Positions 18,112 through 27,229 of a stretch of 64,000 nucleotides of DNA are shown in pieces. The stretch lies in contig CAWARK010000014.1 of NCBI GenBank assembly GCA_963784415.1, forward strand, positions 1 to 64,000, read 5' to 3'. The number at the start of each line of letters is the position of its first letter. The first letter of the stretch is position 1. The notes below the pieces were generated by a model. It ran no database searches, was not told where the DNA came from, and saw nothing but the letters and a program-made list of their open reading frames with translations. The position numbers were made by a program, and so were the translations under genes. The stretch is from UBA7672 sp963784415. GTDB lineage: Bacteria > Pseudomonadota > Alphaproteobacteria > Caulobacterales > Hyphomonadaceae.

Positions 18112-18879
18112 ATGGCAGCGGGGGACGTCGATCGAGGTGGGCAGCAACCGAACCGGCGCGTGATGCCACGCGACAGGTTCCTTCTCGTTGCCTCCGTGGT
18201 CATGACGTTGATCGTCTTCGCGGGATTTCTGCCGAGCTTCTATCTGCGCTTCCAGTTCCGCACTGAACAACTGCCCGCCTACCTGATCGTCCACGGGCTG
18301 ATCATGACTGCGTGGCAGTTGTTGTTTCTTGCGCAGACAATTCTGGTCGCGGCGCAGCGTACCGATCTGCATCGGCGCCTGGGGATGGCCGGAGCAGGGC
18401 TCGCGGTCGCCGTGATTCTGGTGGGTGTCTATGCCACTTTGAACCAGCCCGCGCGTCTTGCGGAAGCGGGCATTGTCTTGCCGTTTCCGGTCGAAGACCT
18501 CGTCATCGGCAATCTCTTCGGCTTTGTCTTTTTCGCGGGGTTGGTTGCGACCGCGATCGCGAAACGGCGCGATACGCCCACGCACAAGCGGCTGATGTAT
18601 TGGGCGGGCATTGTCACGATGGGACCGGCGCTGACGCCCGCTCGCAGTCTTGGCGAGATGATCGTTCCGTATTTTCCGACGCACTTCCCACCGGAGATTG
18701 CGCTGGGCTGGATTGCATGGATCACGCTGCTGACTCACGACTGGCGATCAACGCGCGGCTTTCATCCGGTTACGATCAGCGGCGGCGTGTTGCTGTTGTT
18801 CGTCATGCCCGCGTTGCTGGACTGGACGTTGCTGATCGAAGGTGTGGGCGCGTGGGCGCGCTCGCTTGCGGGCCAATGA
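18112..18879 (+). CDS. Polytopic inner-membrane protein of unknown function
   Basis: 255 residues with about seven hydrophobic segments (LLVASVVMTLIVFAGFL, LIVHGLIMTAWQLLFLAQTI, GAGLAVAVILVGVYATL, LVIGNLFGFVFFAGLVATAI, LMYWAGIVTMGPAL, LGWIAWITLL, GGVLLLFVMPALLDWTLL). The pattern IVHGLIMTAWQ ... TDLHRRLGM, with spaced histidines next to membrane helices, resembles DUF2306/cytochrome b561-like proteins, but no family is certain. Its start lies 3 bases after the phosphotransferase stop, so the two are probably co-transcribed; an alternative start is the ATG at 18163. Confidence 0.65.
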   Translation: MAAGDVDRGGQQPNRRVMPRDRFLLVASVVMTLIVFAGFLPSFYLRFQFRTEQLPAYLIVHGLIMTAWQLLFLAQTILVAAQRTDLHRRLGMAGAGLAVAVILVGVYATLNQPARLAEAGIVLPFPVEDLVIGNLFGFVFFAGLVATAIAKRRDTPTHKRLMYWAGIVTMGPALTPARSLGEMIVPYFPTHFPPEIALGWIAWITLLTHDWRSTRGFHPVTISGGVLLLFVMPALLDWTLLIEGVGAWARSLAGQ

Positions 18880-18935
18880 CCGTGCAGTGCGGTGTATGGA
18901 GGCCCACTGCGAAACCGTGGTTTTGGAAGGGTGGC

Positions 18936-19757
18936 ATGCGGATTGTCTGGGTCGGGCTGTGTCTTTTCGCTGCGGCGTGCGTCGCGCTCAAGCCGGATGC
19001 GGATATTCCCGATTTCAACAATACGATTGTTGGCGGCGACCCGGGACAGACGATCGCCTTCATCGGTGAAAAGATTGCGGTGCAGGAAGTCGGCTATGTA
19101 TGTCCGGATGGCAGCATCTGCATGGACGCGCGTTTCCATGCACGTTACCGGCTCATTGAGCTTCTGGAGGGGAAGTTCGATGGCAAGGTCATCGATTTTG
19201 TCGTGTACGACCACTACGGTTACCCGCGTTTTGCGGACGAAAGTCCCGTCGTGCTCTATGTCCTTCAGATCGGGGACCAGCTTTACCATGACAAATACGC
19301 ATTCGATGCGCTTCACCCTGTCCGGGGCGGAGGCTACGCAACCTGCGGAGACCCATACACCGAATACGACCCGGCGCTCGTCGAGAATCTGGGACGGAAG
19401 GATCTTACACCCTATGCGTTCGATCCGCCGGTGACATTCAAACTTTCAGACTCGCTGCTTCAACAGGAAGACATGGAAGGGGTGTCGCAGGACGACATCC
19501 GCGAGGATTTTCTTGAAACGATGCGGAGGTTTGCGTCGCCCGCTTTCCACATCAACGGCGACATTGCGACTTGCAGGATGGGCATGAGCGCGAAGGACGC
19601 TGCAGCGGTACGTATGAGGTTCAAGTATACGCCAAGTCGGTTGGAGTCCGAACGCCGCGACCGGTGCTGGAAGGAGGCAAAGCTTCCCAGCGATGGAGCG
19701 ACCGTTCGGCAAATGTCCGAAAGCGGTTTTGATGCCTGCATGAAAGACAGCGAGTAG
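18936..19757 (+). CDS. Lipoprotein of unknown function
   Basis: The ATG at 18936 gives a short leader with lipobox FAAAC (MRIVWVGLCLFAAAC), so a lipid-anchored periplasmic protein of 273 residues. The mature part has six or more cysteines in regularly spaced pairs (VCPDGSICMDARF; YATCGDPY; ATCRMG; DRCWKEA; FDACMK), which suggests disulfide bonding, plus a beta-rich segment KVIDFVVYDHYGYPRFADES. The GC content is lower than in neighbouring genes. No recognised domain. It is convergent with the PilZ gene. Confidence 0.65.
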   Translation: MRIVWVGLCLFAAACVALKPDADIPDFNNTIVGGDPGQTIAFIGEKIAVQEVGYVCPDGSICMDARFHARYRLIELLEGKFDGKVIDFVVYDHYGYPRFADESPVVLYVLQIGDQLYHDKYAFDALHPVRGGGYATCGDPYTEYDPALVENLGRKDLTPYAFDPPVTFKLSDSLLQQEDMEGVSQDDIREDFLETMRRFASPAFHINGDIATCRMGMSAKDAAAVRMRFKYTPSRLESERRDRCWKEAKLPSDGATVRQMSESGFDACMKDSE

Positions 19758-19767
19758 GACTGCGGCG

Positions 19768-20394
19768 CTAGATATCCGTCCCGTGCAGTGTGCGGAAATC
19801 GACTGCGAAGCCGCCGTCGATGTAGCGGACGCAGGTGCCGGCACGTTCGCCGATCTGGACGCGGTCGCCGATCATCGGGCGGGGGCCGGCGGTCTTGAGC
19901 GCGACGCCGAAGAGCGAGACGTCGGCGATGGCGCAGGCGATTGAGACACCTTTGCCATGGGTCGCGATGATCTGGCCGGCAGACGGACGGCGCTCGGCGA
20001 TGCGTTCGTCGACGAGGCCGAGCTTTTCCTTGTTGATCAGCCAGGTGAGTGCGTCGGCGATCTTTTCGCGCTTGCGCGGCGGCACTTTGAATTCGATAGC
20101 GTAGCCAATCTCGTTGAGCACGCGGGCGACGGAGCCTTCGACGCGGCCGACGCCTTCGATGTAGAGAACCAGGTTGTCGCCCTTCTCAAGCGGCCGCGCG
20201 AGATTGATACGCAGGCCACCGGCGCAGACATCGACCGTCGTGCAGGAAAATTCCTCGCCCGTACCGGTGAGGCCGCGAACCGGAACCTGCCACATCACAC
20301 GGCGGAAACGGCGGCGATCAAGCCCTTCGGCGCGGCGAAGGGAGGGTCGTTCGGTGGCTTGAGCCAGATGCATCCGCGACCCCACTTTGCGCAA
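19768..20394 (-). CDS. Tandem PilZ-domain protein
   Basis: PilZ domains bind c-di-GMP through an RxxxR motif and a (D/N)xSxxG motif. Here RRRFRRVMW (about 27-35) precedes VDVCAGGLRI (about 54-63), giving a first domain with Cys in place of Ser. A second unit from about residue 130 has AERRPSAGQ and ADVSLFGVAL (canonical DxSxxG) but a weaker basic motif. The protein has no membrane segment or output domain. It may be a small c-di-GMP receptor; with a sensor carrying an EAL domain 25 kb away, a link is possible but unproved. The start could also be the ATG 7 codons in. Confidence 0.78.
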   Translation of the reverse strand: MRKVGSRMHLAQATERPSLRRAEGLDRRRFRRVMWQVPVRGLTGTGEEFSCTTVDVCAGGLRINLARPLEKGDNLVLYIEGVGRVEGSVARVLNEIGYAIEFKVPPRKREKIADALTWLINKEKLGLVDERIAERRPSAGQIIATHGKGVSIACAIADVSLFGVALKTAGPRPMIGDRVQIGERAGTCVRYIDGGFAVDFRTLHGTDI

Positions 20395-20476
20395 ATGGGG
20401 TTTCCCCCTGCCGAGGCAAGGTTAACGGCCAATGGTTCATAAAATCTTGCGCGCGCCGGTTCCGTGCGAGATGCAA

Positions 20477-21010
20477 TCAGCGTGATGCGACGAGGCGAAT
20501 TGCGGCTTCGCGATCCGGCGCCGGGGGATAGATCGCCAGCGCCTGAAGGCGGCTGACCGGGCGGCCGTTAAGAACTTCTTCCGGCGTGATCGTCTGGCAG
20601 AGGCCGAGGAATCGAACCGAGGCGCTGTCCTCGCGAACCAGCGGGGCCAGCGAGAATTCGAGGTCGATGCGCTTGCCGGCCAGCGTCTCGCCGCGCGCGT
20701 GGATCAGGGTTGCCCCACTGTCCTGCACAGCCACGGCGAGGCCGGCGGCGACAAGGTGACGGTCGGCTTCGCTCCAGATCGACAGGAAATTGTGGTCGAT
20801 CAGCTGGCGCCCGAACAGTCGTTCGATGGATGCGCCGGCGCGACGGAAGGCGAAATCGCGCTCGCTGATATGGTTAAGGACGAACAGGCTTCCGACGAGG
20901 CTGGCGTCGTCGTCGGTCGCGGGGCCTTCATTGGCCTGCGCGCCGTCGCTCAGACGCTTCCACGCGTCGAGCACGACGCGTGTGTTCGGATGGATGTTCA
21001 TCGCTTCCAT
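20477..21010 (-). CDS. PAS_5 family protein
   Basis: NIHPNTRVVLDAWKRLSD at the N-terminus, then SLFVLNHISERDFAFRRAGA, IERLFGRQLIDHNFLSIW and FLGLCQTITPEEVLNGRPVS match PAS_5 (PF07310), a single-domain PAS family typical of Alphaproteobacteria, often linked to motility, cell cycle or polarity. There is no effector domain. The start is the ATG at 21010 or the one at 21001; no ribosome site clearly decides. Confidence 0.8.
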   Translation of the reverse strand: MEAMNIHPNTRVVLDAWKRLSDGAQANEGPATDDDASLVGSLFVLNHISERDFAFRRAGASIERLFGRQLIDHNFLSIWSEADRHLVAAGLAVAVQDSGATLIHARGETLAGKRIDLEFSLAPLVREDSASVRFLGLCQTITPEEVLNGRPVSRLQALAIYPPAPDREAAIRLVASR

Positions 21011-21219
21011 GCGGCATTTCTTAAGATGAGCAGACCAAAAGCCCGACCTGCGTGAGTATTGTTGCAGCGCACGGGCCATACCGCCCGGCACGGGAATCGC
21101 GGTCCAAAACGGCCGATTTCGCCTGTGGGGCGTGGCGCGTCCTGCGAGGCGGCATACCCTGGCGCGCGAAAAGGCGCGGGACTTGCAGCCATCCACGCGA
21201 GACCAGACGGAGGCTCCCG

Positions 21220-22149
21220 ATGAGCGTTTCATGGCGACACATGCTGGCAGGCGCCGGCATCGCGACAGCACTGGGCGCAACAGCGCTCACCGCCGTCGGC
21301 CAGTCGTGCAACACATGCAGCCCCGTGCCGTCACCGCCCCCGCCTCCGCCTTCGAGCGGCTGCTGCTCAGCGCCGCGGAATCTTGTCGTCAATGTGCCGG
21401 GCGTGAACGTCGCGACGGCGAATGTCAGCGTGGGCGCGACATCGACGGCTGTGGCATCGGCCAGTGCATCGAGCTCGGCGTCGGCCGGCGCTTATTCATC
21501 TGCAGGGGCTTCGGGTTCTGCGGGTAGTTATTTCATCGGCGGTGGCGGTGGCTATTACAGCAACCCCGGCGTGTCGCAGAGCACGATCAGCAATCTCTCG
21601 GTCGATGGCGGGTATGAGACGCGCTTCGTCGAGGAGAATGTGATCGGTTCGGAGAATTACTGCATCGACAAGCTGACCGAGGAGCTGCGCACGCGGCCGG
21701 TCGAGGCGGTCTGCATTGACGACAAGAACACGCCGCATCCGGCGTCGCGCGTCGATGGCGAGATGGCGGTCGATGGCAAGTACAAGGGCGAGATCTATCG
21801 CTGTGTCGCCGGCACGCACATGCAGGTGACGATGGGTGAGATGGTGAATGGCGCTGCCAGTTTCGAGACGGGCGAGACATTCTCGTGCGGCAAGGGCGAG
21901 GCGCTGTGGCATGGGCCGGGCGGCGTGGTGCAGTGCCGGACGCAGATCCCGGAGCGCAACTGCAATGAGCGCTCATTGCTGCGCAAGTTTGGTCCGGGCG
22001 TGAAGCTGGTGAAGGTCGCGACGAAGAAAACGATCTGCGAACCGGCGACGCGCCAGACAATGACCAAGGTTGTCAAAGAGGTGAAGGTTCCGCGGCCCGT
22101 GGCCGCCGGCAATCTCGTGCTCGATGGCGGCGTGGGGCAGGGTTACTAG
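21220..22149 (+). CDS. Secreted cysteine-containing protein with proline-rich and Ala/Ser-rich linkers
   Basis: ACGGAGG precedes the ATG at 21220. A signal peptide of about 28 residues (MLAGAGIATALGATALTAVG) leads to a CNTC motif, a run of six prolines, another CC pair, then an Ala/Ser-rich low-complexity stretch (residues ~75-105) and a GGGGGYY patch before a folded C-terminal region of ~180 residues with eight cysteines (CIDKLTEE, VCIDDKN, YRCVAGTH, FSCGKGEALWHGPGGVVQCR, RNCNERS, TICEPA). The repeated SASASS/SAGASGSAG pattern resembles flexible linkers of surface proteins. No domain is recognised. The gene stands alone. Confidence 0.72.
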   Translation: MSVSWRHMLAGAGIATALGATALTAVGQSCNTCSPVPSPPPPPPSSGCCSAPRNLVVNVPGVNVATANVSVGATSTAVASASASSSASAGAYSSAGASGSAGSYFIGGGGGYYSNPGVSQSTISNLSVDGGYETRFVEENVIGSENYCIDKLTEELRTRPVEAVCIDDKNTPHPASRVDGEMAVDGKYKGEIYRCVAGTHMQVTMGEMVNGAASFETGETFSCGKGEALWHGPGGVVQCRTQIPERNCNERSLLRKFGPGVKLVKVATKKTICEPATRQTMTKVVKEVKVPRPVAAGNLVLDGGVGQGY

Positions 22150-22152
22150 GCT

Positions 22153-22374
22153 CTAGGTATTGTCAGTCGACGGTTCGCTTGCGGCGGGAGCGTCGCGGCG
22201 GCGCGTCTTGGCGACACCGGTGATGACGCCGATGCCGAGCAGGACCATGCCGATCACGGCAATCCATTCCATGCTGACGCCGAGGATGTTGGCGCCGAAC
22301 AGGATGCCGGCGGACAGGATCACGAAACCAAGCAGATAGAGAACGAATGAGGGCATGTCTTGGCTCCGCGCCAA
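22153..22374 (-). CDS. Small two-helix membrane protein
   Basis: 73 residues with two hydrophobic helices (FVLYLLGFVILSAGILFGA and WIAVIGMVLLGIGVITGVA) and a polar tail rich in Asp, Ser and Thr. The start may be the internal ATG at 22356 (MPSFVLYLL). It is followed upstream by another tiny membrane protein gene of similar layout. Confidence 0.6.
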   Translation of the reverse strand: MARSQDMPSFVLYLLGFVILSAGILFGANILGVSMEWIAVIGMVLLGIGVITGVAKTRRRDAPAASEPSTDNT

Positions 22375-22431
22375 AAGGGTCGGGTGGAGAATGCCTGGCG
22401 AGGCGATGTGTTCCGCGCTAATGCGCGCTCC

Positions 22432-22596
22432 CTAATGCGTACGGGGGCCGCGAACCTTGTTCATGACCCATGATACGGCGATGACGACCAGCAGAGCCGC
22501 GATGCCGAAGCCGATCAGCTTGAAGGCTGCGCCGATGATCAGACCGGCGGCCAGGATTGCGGCGACGATGAACAGGATGAGATAGACAAACTGCAT
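22432..22596 (-). CDS. Tiny membrane protein (54 residues)
   Basis: An ATG at 22596 opens MQFVYLILFIVAAILAAGLI, continuing as IIGAAFKLIGFGIAALLVVI and ending VMNKVRGPRTH with TAG at 22432-22434. Two hydrophobic helices with a short polar loop and a basic C-terminus are typical of a genuine small membrane protein. The codon pattern is clean and it lies 58 bases from the 73-residue membrane protein, same strand and orientation. It overlaps the far 3' end of the longer frame that begins at 23300, which supports an earlier end for that gene. Confidence 0.55.
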   Translation of the reverse strand: MQFVYLILFIVAAILAAGLIIGAAFKLIGFGIAALLVVIAVSWVMNKVRGPRTH

Positions 22597-23300
22597 GTGC
22601 GGCCTCCGCTGGGTCTGGTGGAGAAAATGCGCGAACGGGTGGTCGGGTTCCGAGGGCTAGGCGCGCGGGCATGGCGGTGCGATCTCGCAGGTGGGATCTG
22701 CGAGGTGGGTTGGGGGTTGATTTTCGGAAATTTGGATTGAGCGGAGGGCCGCGTGCGCGTGCGCACGCAGCCCCCTCCGTCCGCGACGAAGACGTCGCGC
22801 TGCCACCTCCCCCGCCTGAGCGAGCGAGGAGGCGGACTTCGAGGCGTTGCCAGCATGGGAGCGCGCGAACCGGCGCGCGTTCGCGATGCCGATGCGGCTT
22901 CGCGCTGGTTGATGCCGTACTGCGCACGCAGGTGGTCGACATAGGCGCGCACGGTGGCCTCGAGGTTCATGTTGGCGCGGCGATAGGCTTCGAAGCGACG
23001 CTCGGTCTCGGGCCAGTCCGCGGGCGGTGCGAAGGCGGTGAACGTCACAAGGCGGTGGCTCCAGCCGAGGCGGCGATAGGCTTCGCGCCAGAGAGCGAAG
23101 TCGAGCCTTGCTTCGGCGTGGGCGAGCAGGATCGGGATGACGTCGAAGACGGATTTCGGAACCTTCTCTCCGCGCATGGCGGCAAAGCCGCTGCGGATCA
23201 CGAGGATCATCAGCGGCCAGAAGCTGAACATGACACCCAGCAAGGCCGGGACGTCACGCAACAGCCAGAGGGGAAGGCTTCGGCGTTTCATGGGCGCCAC
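22539..23300 (-). CDS. Hypothetical protein with N-terminal membrane anchor; true 3' end uncertain
   Basis: The N-terminal ~135 residues look genuine: basic start (MKRRSLPLWLLRD), one or two hydrophobic segments (VPALLGVMFSFWPLMILVI), then amphipathic helices (LAHAEARLDFALWREAYRRL, RRFEAYRRANMNLEATVRAY). After about residue 140 the translation becomes low-complexity Arg/Pro/Ser and coincides with a palindromic repeat at 22745-22870, so the gene probably ends near 22860 and the rest is read-through. I do not recognise the family. Confidence 0.5.
   Translation of the reverse strand: MAPMKRRSLPLWLLRDVPALLGVMFSFWPLMILVIRSGFAAMRGEKVPKSVFDVIPILLAHAEARLDFALWREAYRRLGWSHRLVTFTAFAPPADWPETERRFEAYRRANMNLEATVRAYVDHLRAQYGINQREAASASRTRAGSRAPMLATPRSPPPRSLRRGRWQRDVFVADGGGCVRTRTRPSAQSKFPKINPQPTSQIPPARSHRHARAPSPRNPTTRSRIFSTRPSGGRTCSLSISSCSSSPQSWPPV
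22745..22870. repeat. REP-like palindromic intergenic element
   Basis: The stretch contains CCCCCTCCGTCCGCGACGAA, then CCACCTCCCCCGCCTGAG and a hairpin CCGCCT (22812-22817) / AGGCGG (22830-22835). The 'CCTCCCCCGC...GAGGAGGCGG' pattern is familiar from dispersed intergenic repeats of alphaproteobacteria. Confidence 0.5.
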
Positions 23301-23454
23301 TATACGTGCGTCCGGAGCCCGGCCGATTTGCCGAACGCCAATCCACCCTATTTTTCGCGCAAGTCATTGAGATTGCTGGAGGCGCGGAAAAGCGGGCTGC
23401 TGGATAAGTGCGGATCTCATCCAACAAAATGGGGTGTAACTCTTGGCCCAGAGC

Positions 23455-23665
23455 GCGGTTGTCATCCCGGCCGAGCGGAGCGGAGAGCCGCTTCGCGCTT
23501 CCGGGATGACAGGCGGGGGCGTTGCCGAAGAGGTTTGCGCTGCGCGCAAAGACTGGATCCCCGCCTTCGCGGGGAACGCGTGCCAAGGGGCACGCTTCCA
23601 GATTTGTGCGCTTGGCTCCTGGGTTCCGGCTCGCGGCTTTGCACGCGTCCGGAATGACAGGGAGA
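23455..23665. repeat. Composite of REP-type palindromes
   Basis: Three elements lie in tandem in the 23301-23670 gap: GTCATCCCGG ... CCGGGATGAC (23461-23510), a TCCCCGCC-TTCG-GGGGA hairpin (23558-23575), and a GGGTTCCGGCTCGCGG ... CGTCCGGAATGAC element (about 23622-23659). These match the sort of dispersed repeat found in hundreds of copies in alphaproteobacterial genomes. Nothing else is seen in this gap. Confidence 0.7.
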
Positions 23666-23670
23666 GGTGC

Positions 23671-24096
23671 TTAGGTCTTGCGGCGGTAGAGTTTCAGGCC
23701 GGACCAGTCGGCGTCGACGGCGCAGACTTTCACGTCGACGAGGCCCATGGGGAGGCAGATCTTGCGGATGCCGTCTTCGGTGAGGTCGACGAAGAGTTTT
23801 GAGGTCTTCTTCGGCCAGCTTACCCAGATCATGCCGCCGGTGGCGAGGCGGGATTCAAGTTTGGGGAGGTCGCGGGCGAGATCGGCGGTGGTCTTCACGA
23901 AGAGATGGATGAAGTCGAAGCTGCCGGTGGCGGGGGCAGACTTCTTTGGCGTGATGGCGGCGTTGTCGGTGAGGTCTGCGTAGTTGGCGGGTGGCGCGAT
24001 GACGATGGCTTTCGCGCCATCCTTGAGGCCGAGCTTGTCGATGAGGCTTTTGCCTGAGTAGCCGGCGGAGGCAGAGGGCGCGGCGGATTTCTTCAT
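23671..24096 (-). CDS. DUF3052 family protein
   Basis: GYSGKSLIDKLGLKDGAKAI, then VIAPPANYADL, FDFIHLFVKTTADLARDLPK and GMIWVSWPKKTSKLFVDLTE fit DUF3052, a small cytoplasmic family of unknown function with a Rossmann-like alpha/beta pattern. WVSWPKK and the ending (GLVDVKVCAVDADWSGLKLY) are the most conserved parts. The ATG at 24096 gives 141 residues; an Ala/Ser-rich N-terminal tail precedes the domain. It is followed upstream, 5 bases away, by the next gene on the same strand. Confidence 0.8.
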   Translation of the reverse strand: MKKSAAPSASAGYSGKSLIDKLGLKDGAKAIVIAPPANYADLTDNAAITPKKSAPATGSFDFIHLFVKTTADLARDLPKLESRLATGGMIWVSWPKKTSKLFVDLTEDGIRKICLPMGLVDVKVCAVDADWSGLKLYRRKT

Positions 24097-24101
24097 GGGG
24101 T

Positions 24102-24516
24102 TCAGACGAACCGGATGGATTTCGCGATCAGCTCGGCCTGGTGGACTTCGCGCTGCGCGGCTTCGTCGTCCGGCCTCTCGCTCGTGTAGGTGGCGAAGGC
24201 AAAATTCAGTCCGTCGGAGACGTACCAGACGCCAATGAGCTGAACCGCGCCTGCGCGTGAGCCGCCGGTTCCGAAGATCGTGCCGCTGGTCCATGCGGTC
24301 GGGTCGATCGCCAGGCGATGGCGCTCGCAGAACGCATAGAACATATGTTCGATGTCCGTCGGCGTTGCGTTGGGCAGCTTCCCGTCCGTGTAGCGGTCGA
24401 CGGAGAATTGCAGGGCGCCAACCCCGTCTGCCATGCGCCAGCGTCGGCGGGCCGGAGGCGCCTACGTTGGTCATGTCAAACCAGTCTCCCGGCAGATCCA
24501 GGATGAGCGCCAGCAA
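24102..24516 (-). CDS. Hypothetical protein, probable frameshift near the 5' end
   Basis: The clear part (from 24434) reads MADGVGALQFSVDRYTDGKL, CERHRLAIDPTAWTSGTIFG, AGAVQLIGVWYVSDGLNFAF and ends AKSIRFV. An upstream frame starting near 24516 (LALILDLPGDWFDMTNVGAS) joins it if one base is removed near 24450, giving WRMADGVGALQF, which looks like a natural continuation. The beta-strand alternation suggests an immunity- or effector-like small alpha/beta fold, but I know no family. The gene lies between DUF3052 and dapD. Confidence 0.5.
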
Positions 24517-24546
24517 ACGAAACGACGGAGGACGGCGTGCCTGACA

Positions 24547-25396
<850 letters not shown>

Positions 25397-25568
25397 GGGC
25401 CGGTCTCCTCGTGTGCACCATCGTGCGTGCAGGAGGCGGATTAACGCGAGAACGCTGGGGCGCCAAACGGATTTCTTCGGTGTCTGTCGTCGCGTCACGG
25501 CTATGCGGGCGTTTGCGGTGTGTCACGGTGATTGCCGGGCCCGGGGCGACGGGCCATTGGGGAGTATC

Positions 25569-26168
25569 GTGGCGGAAAAATTGGGGTTTGCGGGAGTTTC
25601 GGCGATCATCGCGACGTGGGTGGGCGTGATCGGCGCAGGCGTCGGCGGGTGGACCGCCATCGACCAGCAGCACAAGGCGATCGAGGCGGAACAGGCGCAG
25701 GCCGACAAGGACTACGCGCTGCAGGAACGCCAGATCAATCAGGACGTGAAGGCGACCTATATCGAGACCTTCAAGATGTTCGAGATCTTCAATCGCAGCG
25801 ACCAGCTGGCGGCGCGTGAGAAGATCTACAATGACGGGACGGAGGGCGTTTCGCCGGACGCGCTGAAGCTCAACGATGTCTTTGTCTATTTCGATTTCTT
25901 CGATGCGCTGCAGATCTGCGTGCTGAGCGAGACATGCGATGCGTATGTCGCATCGGAGCTGTTCAAGCCGTATGCGGTGGATGCGTGGAACAAGCTCGCC
26001 ACTGAGGTGACGGCTTATCGCGAAGCAGAAGGCAAGCCGAAGTTCGGACTGGGCGTCGAGTGGATGGCGGGTCTCAAGGTTGATGCGGAAACCGCAGCTG
26101 CGACGCCGGAGGCTGAAGGCGCTGCGCCTGAGCCCAGGCTGCGGCGGTTACGCCTAGTAGGCCGCTAG
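25569..26168 (+). CDS. Membrane-anchored protein with coiled-coil stalk, unknown function
   Basis: The GTG at 25569 (GGGGAG 6 bases before it) opens MAEKLGFAGVSAIIATWVGV, a single membrane helix ending VGGWTAIDQQ. A charged helical stretch follows (HKAIEAEQAQADKDYALQER, residues ~35-60), likely a short coiled coil, then a helical domain (TYIETFKMFEIFNRSDQLAA, FVYFDFFDALQICVLSETCD). The layout resembles DUF4760-like or signal-recognition membrane proteins but I cannot name it. Its end overlaps the convergent DUF1036 gene by 4 bases. Confidence 0.6.
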   Translation: MAEKLGFAGVSAIIATWVGVIGAGVGGWTAIDQQHKAIEAEQAQADKDYALQERQINQDVKATYIETFKMFEIFNRSDQLAAREKIYNDGTEGVSPDALKLNDVFVYFDFFDALQICVLSETCDAYVASELFKPYAVDAWNKLATEVTAYREAEGKPKFGLGVEWMAGLKVDAETAAATPEAEGAAPEPRLRRLRLVGR

Positions 26169-27229
26169 TCCAGCTGCGCGGGCCCGAACGCGGTGTCGAA
26201 GAATTCGTAGACGAGCTTGCCTTCCTCGGGCGGGGAGGTCTCGACGAATTTTTCGGGGCGGTAGCGGCGGCCGTCGCAGTTCTGGTTGCCGACGATGGCG
26301 AACTGCGCGCGCGAGGTGCAGAAGATGGTCGCGGCGTTCTTGAGGCGGCGGATGCCGGCGTCGGTGGTCATTTCCGCGAAGACGTAGTGCGGCGCGGTGA
26401 TGAGGCTTTCGTCGACGGCGCGGACGCACATGTTGGCGTCGATCATCCACCAGCCGCGCGATTCAAGTCCGTCGGGACGCGAGCGGGCGATGGCGGCGAG
26501 GATGCGGCTGCCGGTGCGGTTGCACAGCTCCATGCCGACCTGGCGGGCGCGGCGGTTGGCGACGTCTTCGAGCACGTCGATCAGTTCGGCCTGCGTGGTG
26601 GTGAGCGGCAGTTTGCGCTCGGCGAGAAAGGCGTTGATGGCGGCGCGGCTTTCGCGGCCGAGATAGCCGTCGACGACGTCCTGGAAGATGCCGGCGTCGT
26701 TGAGCAGGCGCTGGATGCCGGCGTTCTGGGGCGACTGGTTCGCCTTGTCGTAGAGATCGGTCTCCTTGAACGACATCGAGCCCGAGCGACCGTCGATGCG
26801 GACGGCGGCGAAGTTGCGCTGTTCGAGACCCATGGACTGGCAGGAGGACGGGTTCTCGACGGCGAAGGAGCCGTTGGTGTCGATGCAGAGCGGGGTCGCG
26901 CCGCTCCAGTCGCGCTCGCCGCCGCGATGGGCCTTGGAGGTGCGGGCGTAGACGAAATAGACGCCGTTCTTGAGCGGACCGGGAAGGGCGATCTCGCACT
27001 GGCCGGGGCGGATGCGGGTCCAGCCTTCGACGATGACGTCCTCGCCATCGGGGCGGCCGGTTGCGGATTCGATGACGTAGCTGGTGCTGTTGCACAGCCG
27101 CCAGCCGCTGTCGCCGCCTTGGGCGGATGACGGGATGATGAGCGCGCCGGCGAGGCCGAGCAGGCAGACGAGGCGCAGCAGCAAGTTAGCTGCGCGGCTT
27201 CTGGTTGTGAACGAGCGTACCCGCGCCAT
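26165..27229 (-). CDS. Secreted protein with two DUF1036 domains
   Basis: Each DUF1036 unit has Trp/Leu-Cys-Asn-x-Ser/Thr at its start and a C-x-R-x-basic end: first WRLCNSTSYVIESATGRPDG with VEGWTRIRPGQC, second MELCNRTGSRILAAIARSRP with GWWMIDANMCVRAVDESL. Between them a segment (LLNDAGIFQDVVDGYLGRES, RAAINAFLAERKL) looks like a peptidoglycan-binding PG_binding_1 helix bundle. A signal peptide (LLLRLVCLLGLAGALIIPSS) is present. The start may be the ATG at 27229, which overlaps argB by 44 bases, or a TTG at 27184 just after the argB stop. DUF1036 is alphaproteobacterial and of unknown function. Confidence 0.78.
   Translation of the reverse strand: MARVRSFTTRSRAANLLLRLVCLLGLAGALIIPSSAQGGDSGWRLCNSTSYVIESATGRPDGEDVIVEGWTRIRPGQCEIALPGPLKNGVYFVYARTSKAHRGGERDWSGATPLCIDTNGSFAVENPSSCQSMGLEQRNFAAVRIDGRSGSMSFKETDLYDKANQSPQNAGIQRLLNDAGIFQDVVDGYLGRESRAAINAFLAERKLPLTTTQAELIDVLEDVANRRARQVGMELCNRTGSRILAAIARSRPDGLESRGWWMIDANMCVRAVDESLITAPHYVFAEMTTDAGIRRLKNAATIFCTSRAQFAIVGNQNCDGRRYRPEKFVETSPPEEGKLVYEFFDTAFGPAQLD

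Noticed and set aside
23455..23665. CRISPR-like array
   Set aside because: The repeated pieces are dissimilar palindromes without regular spacing or spacers.
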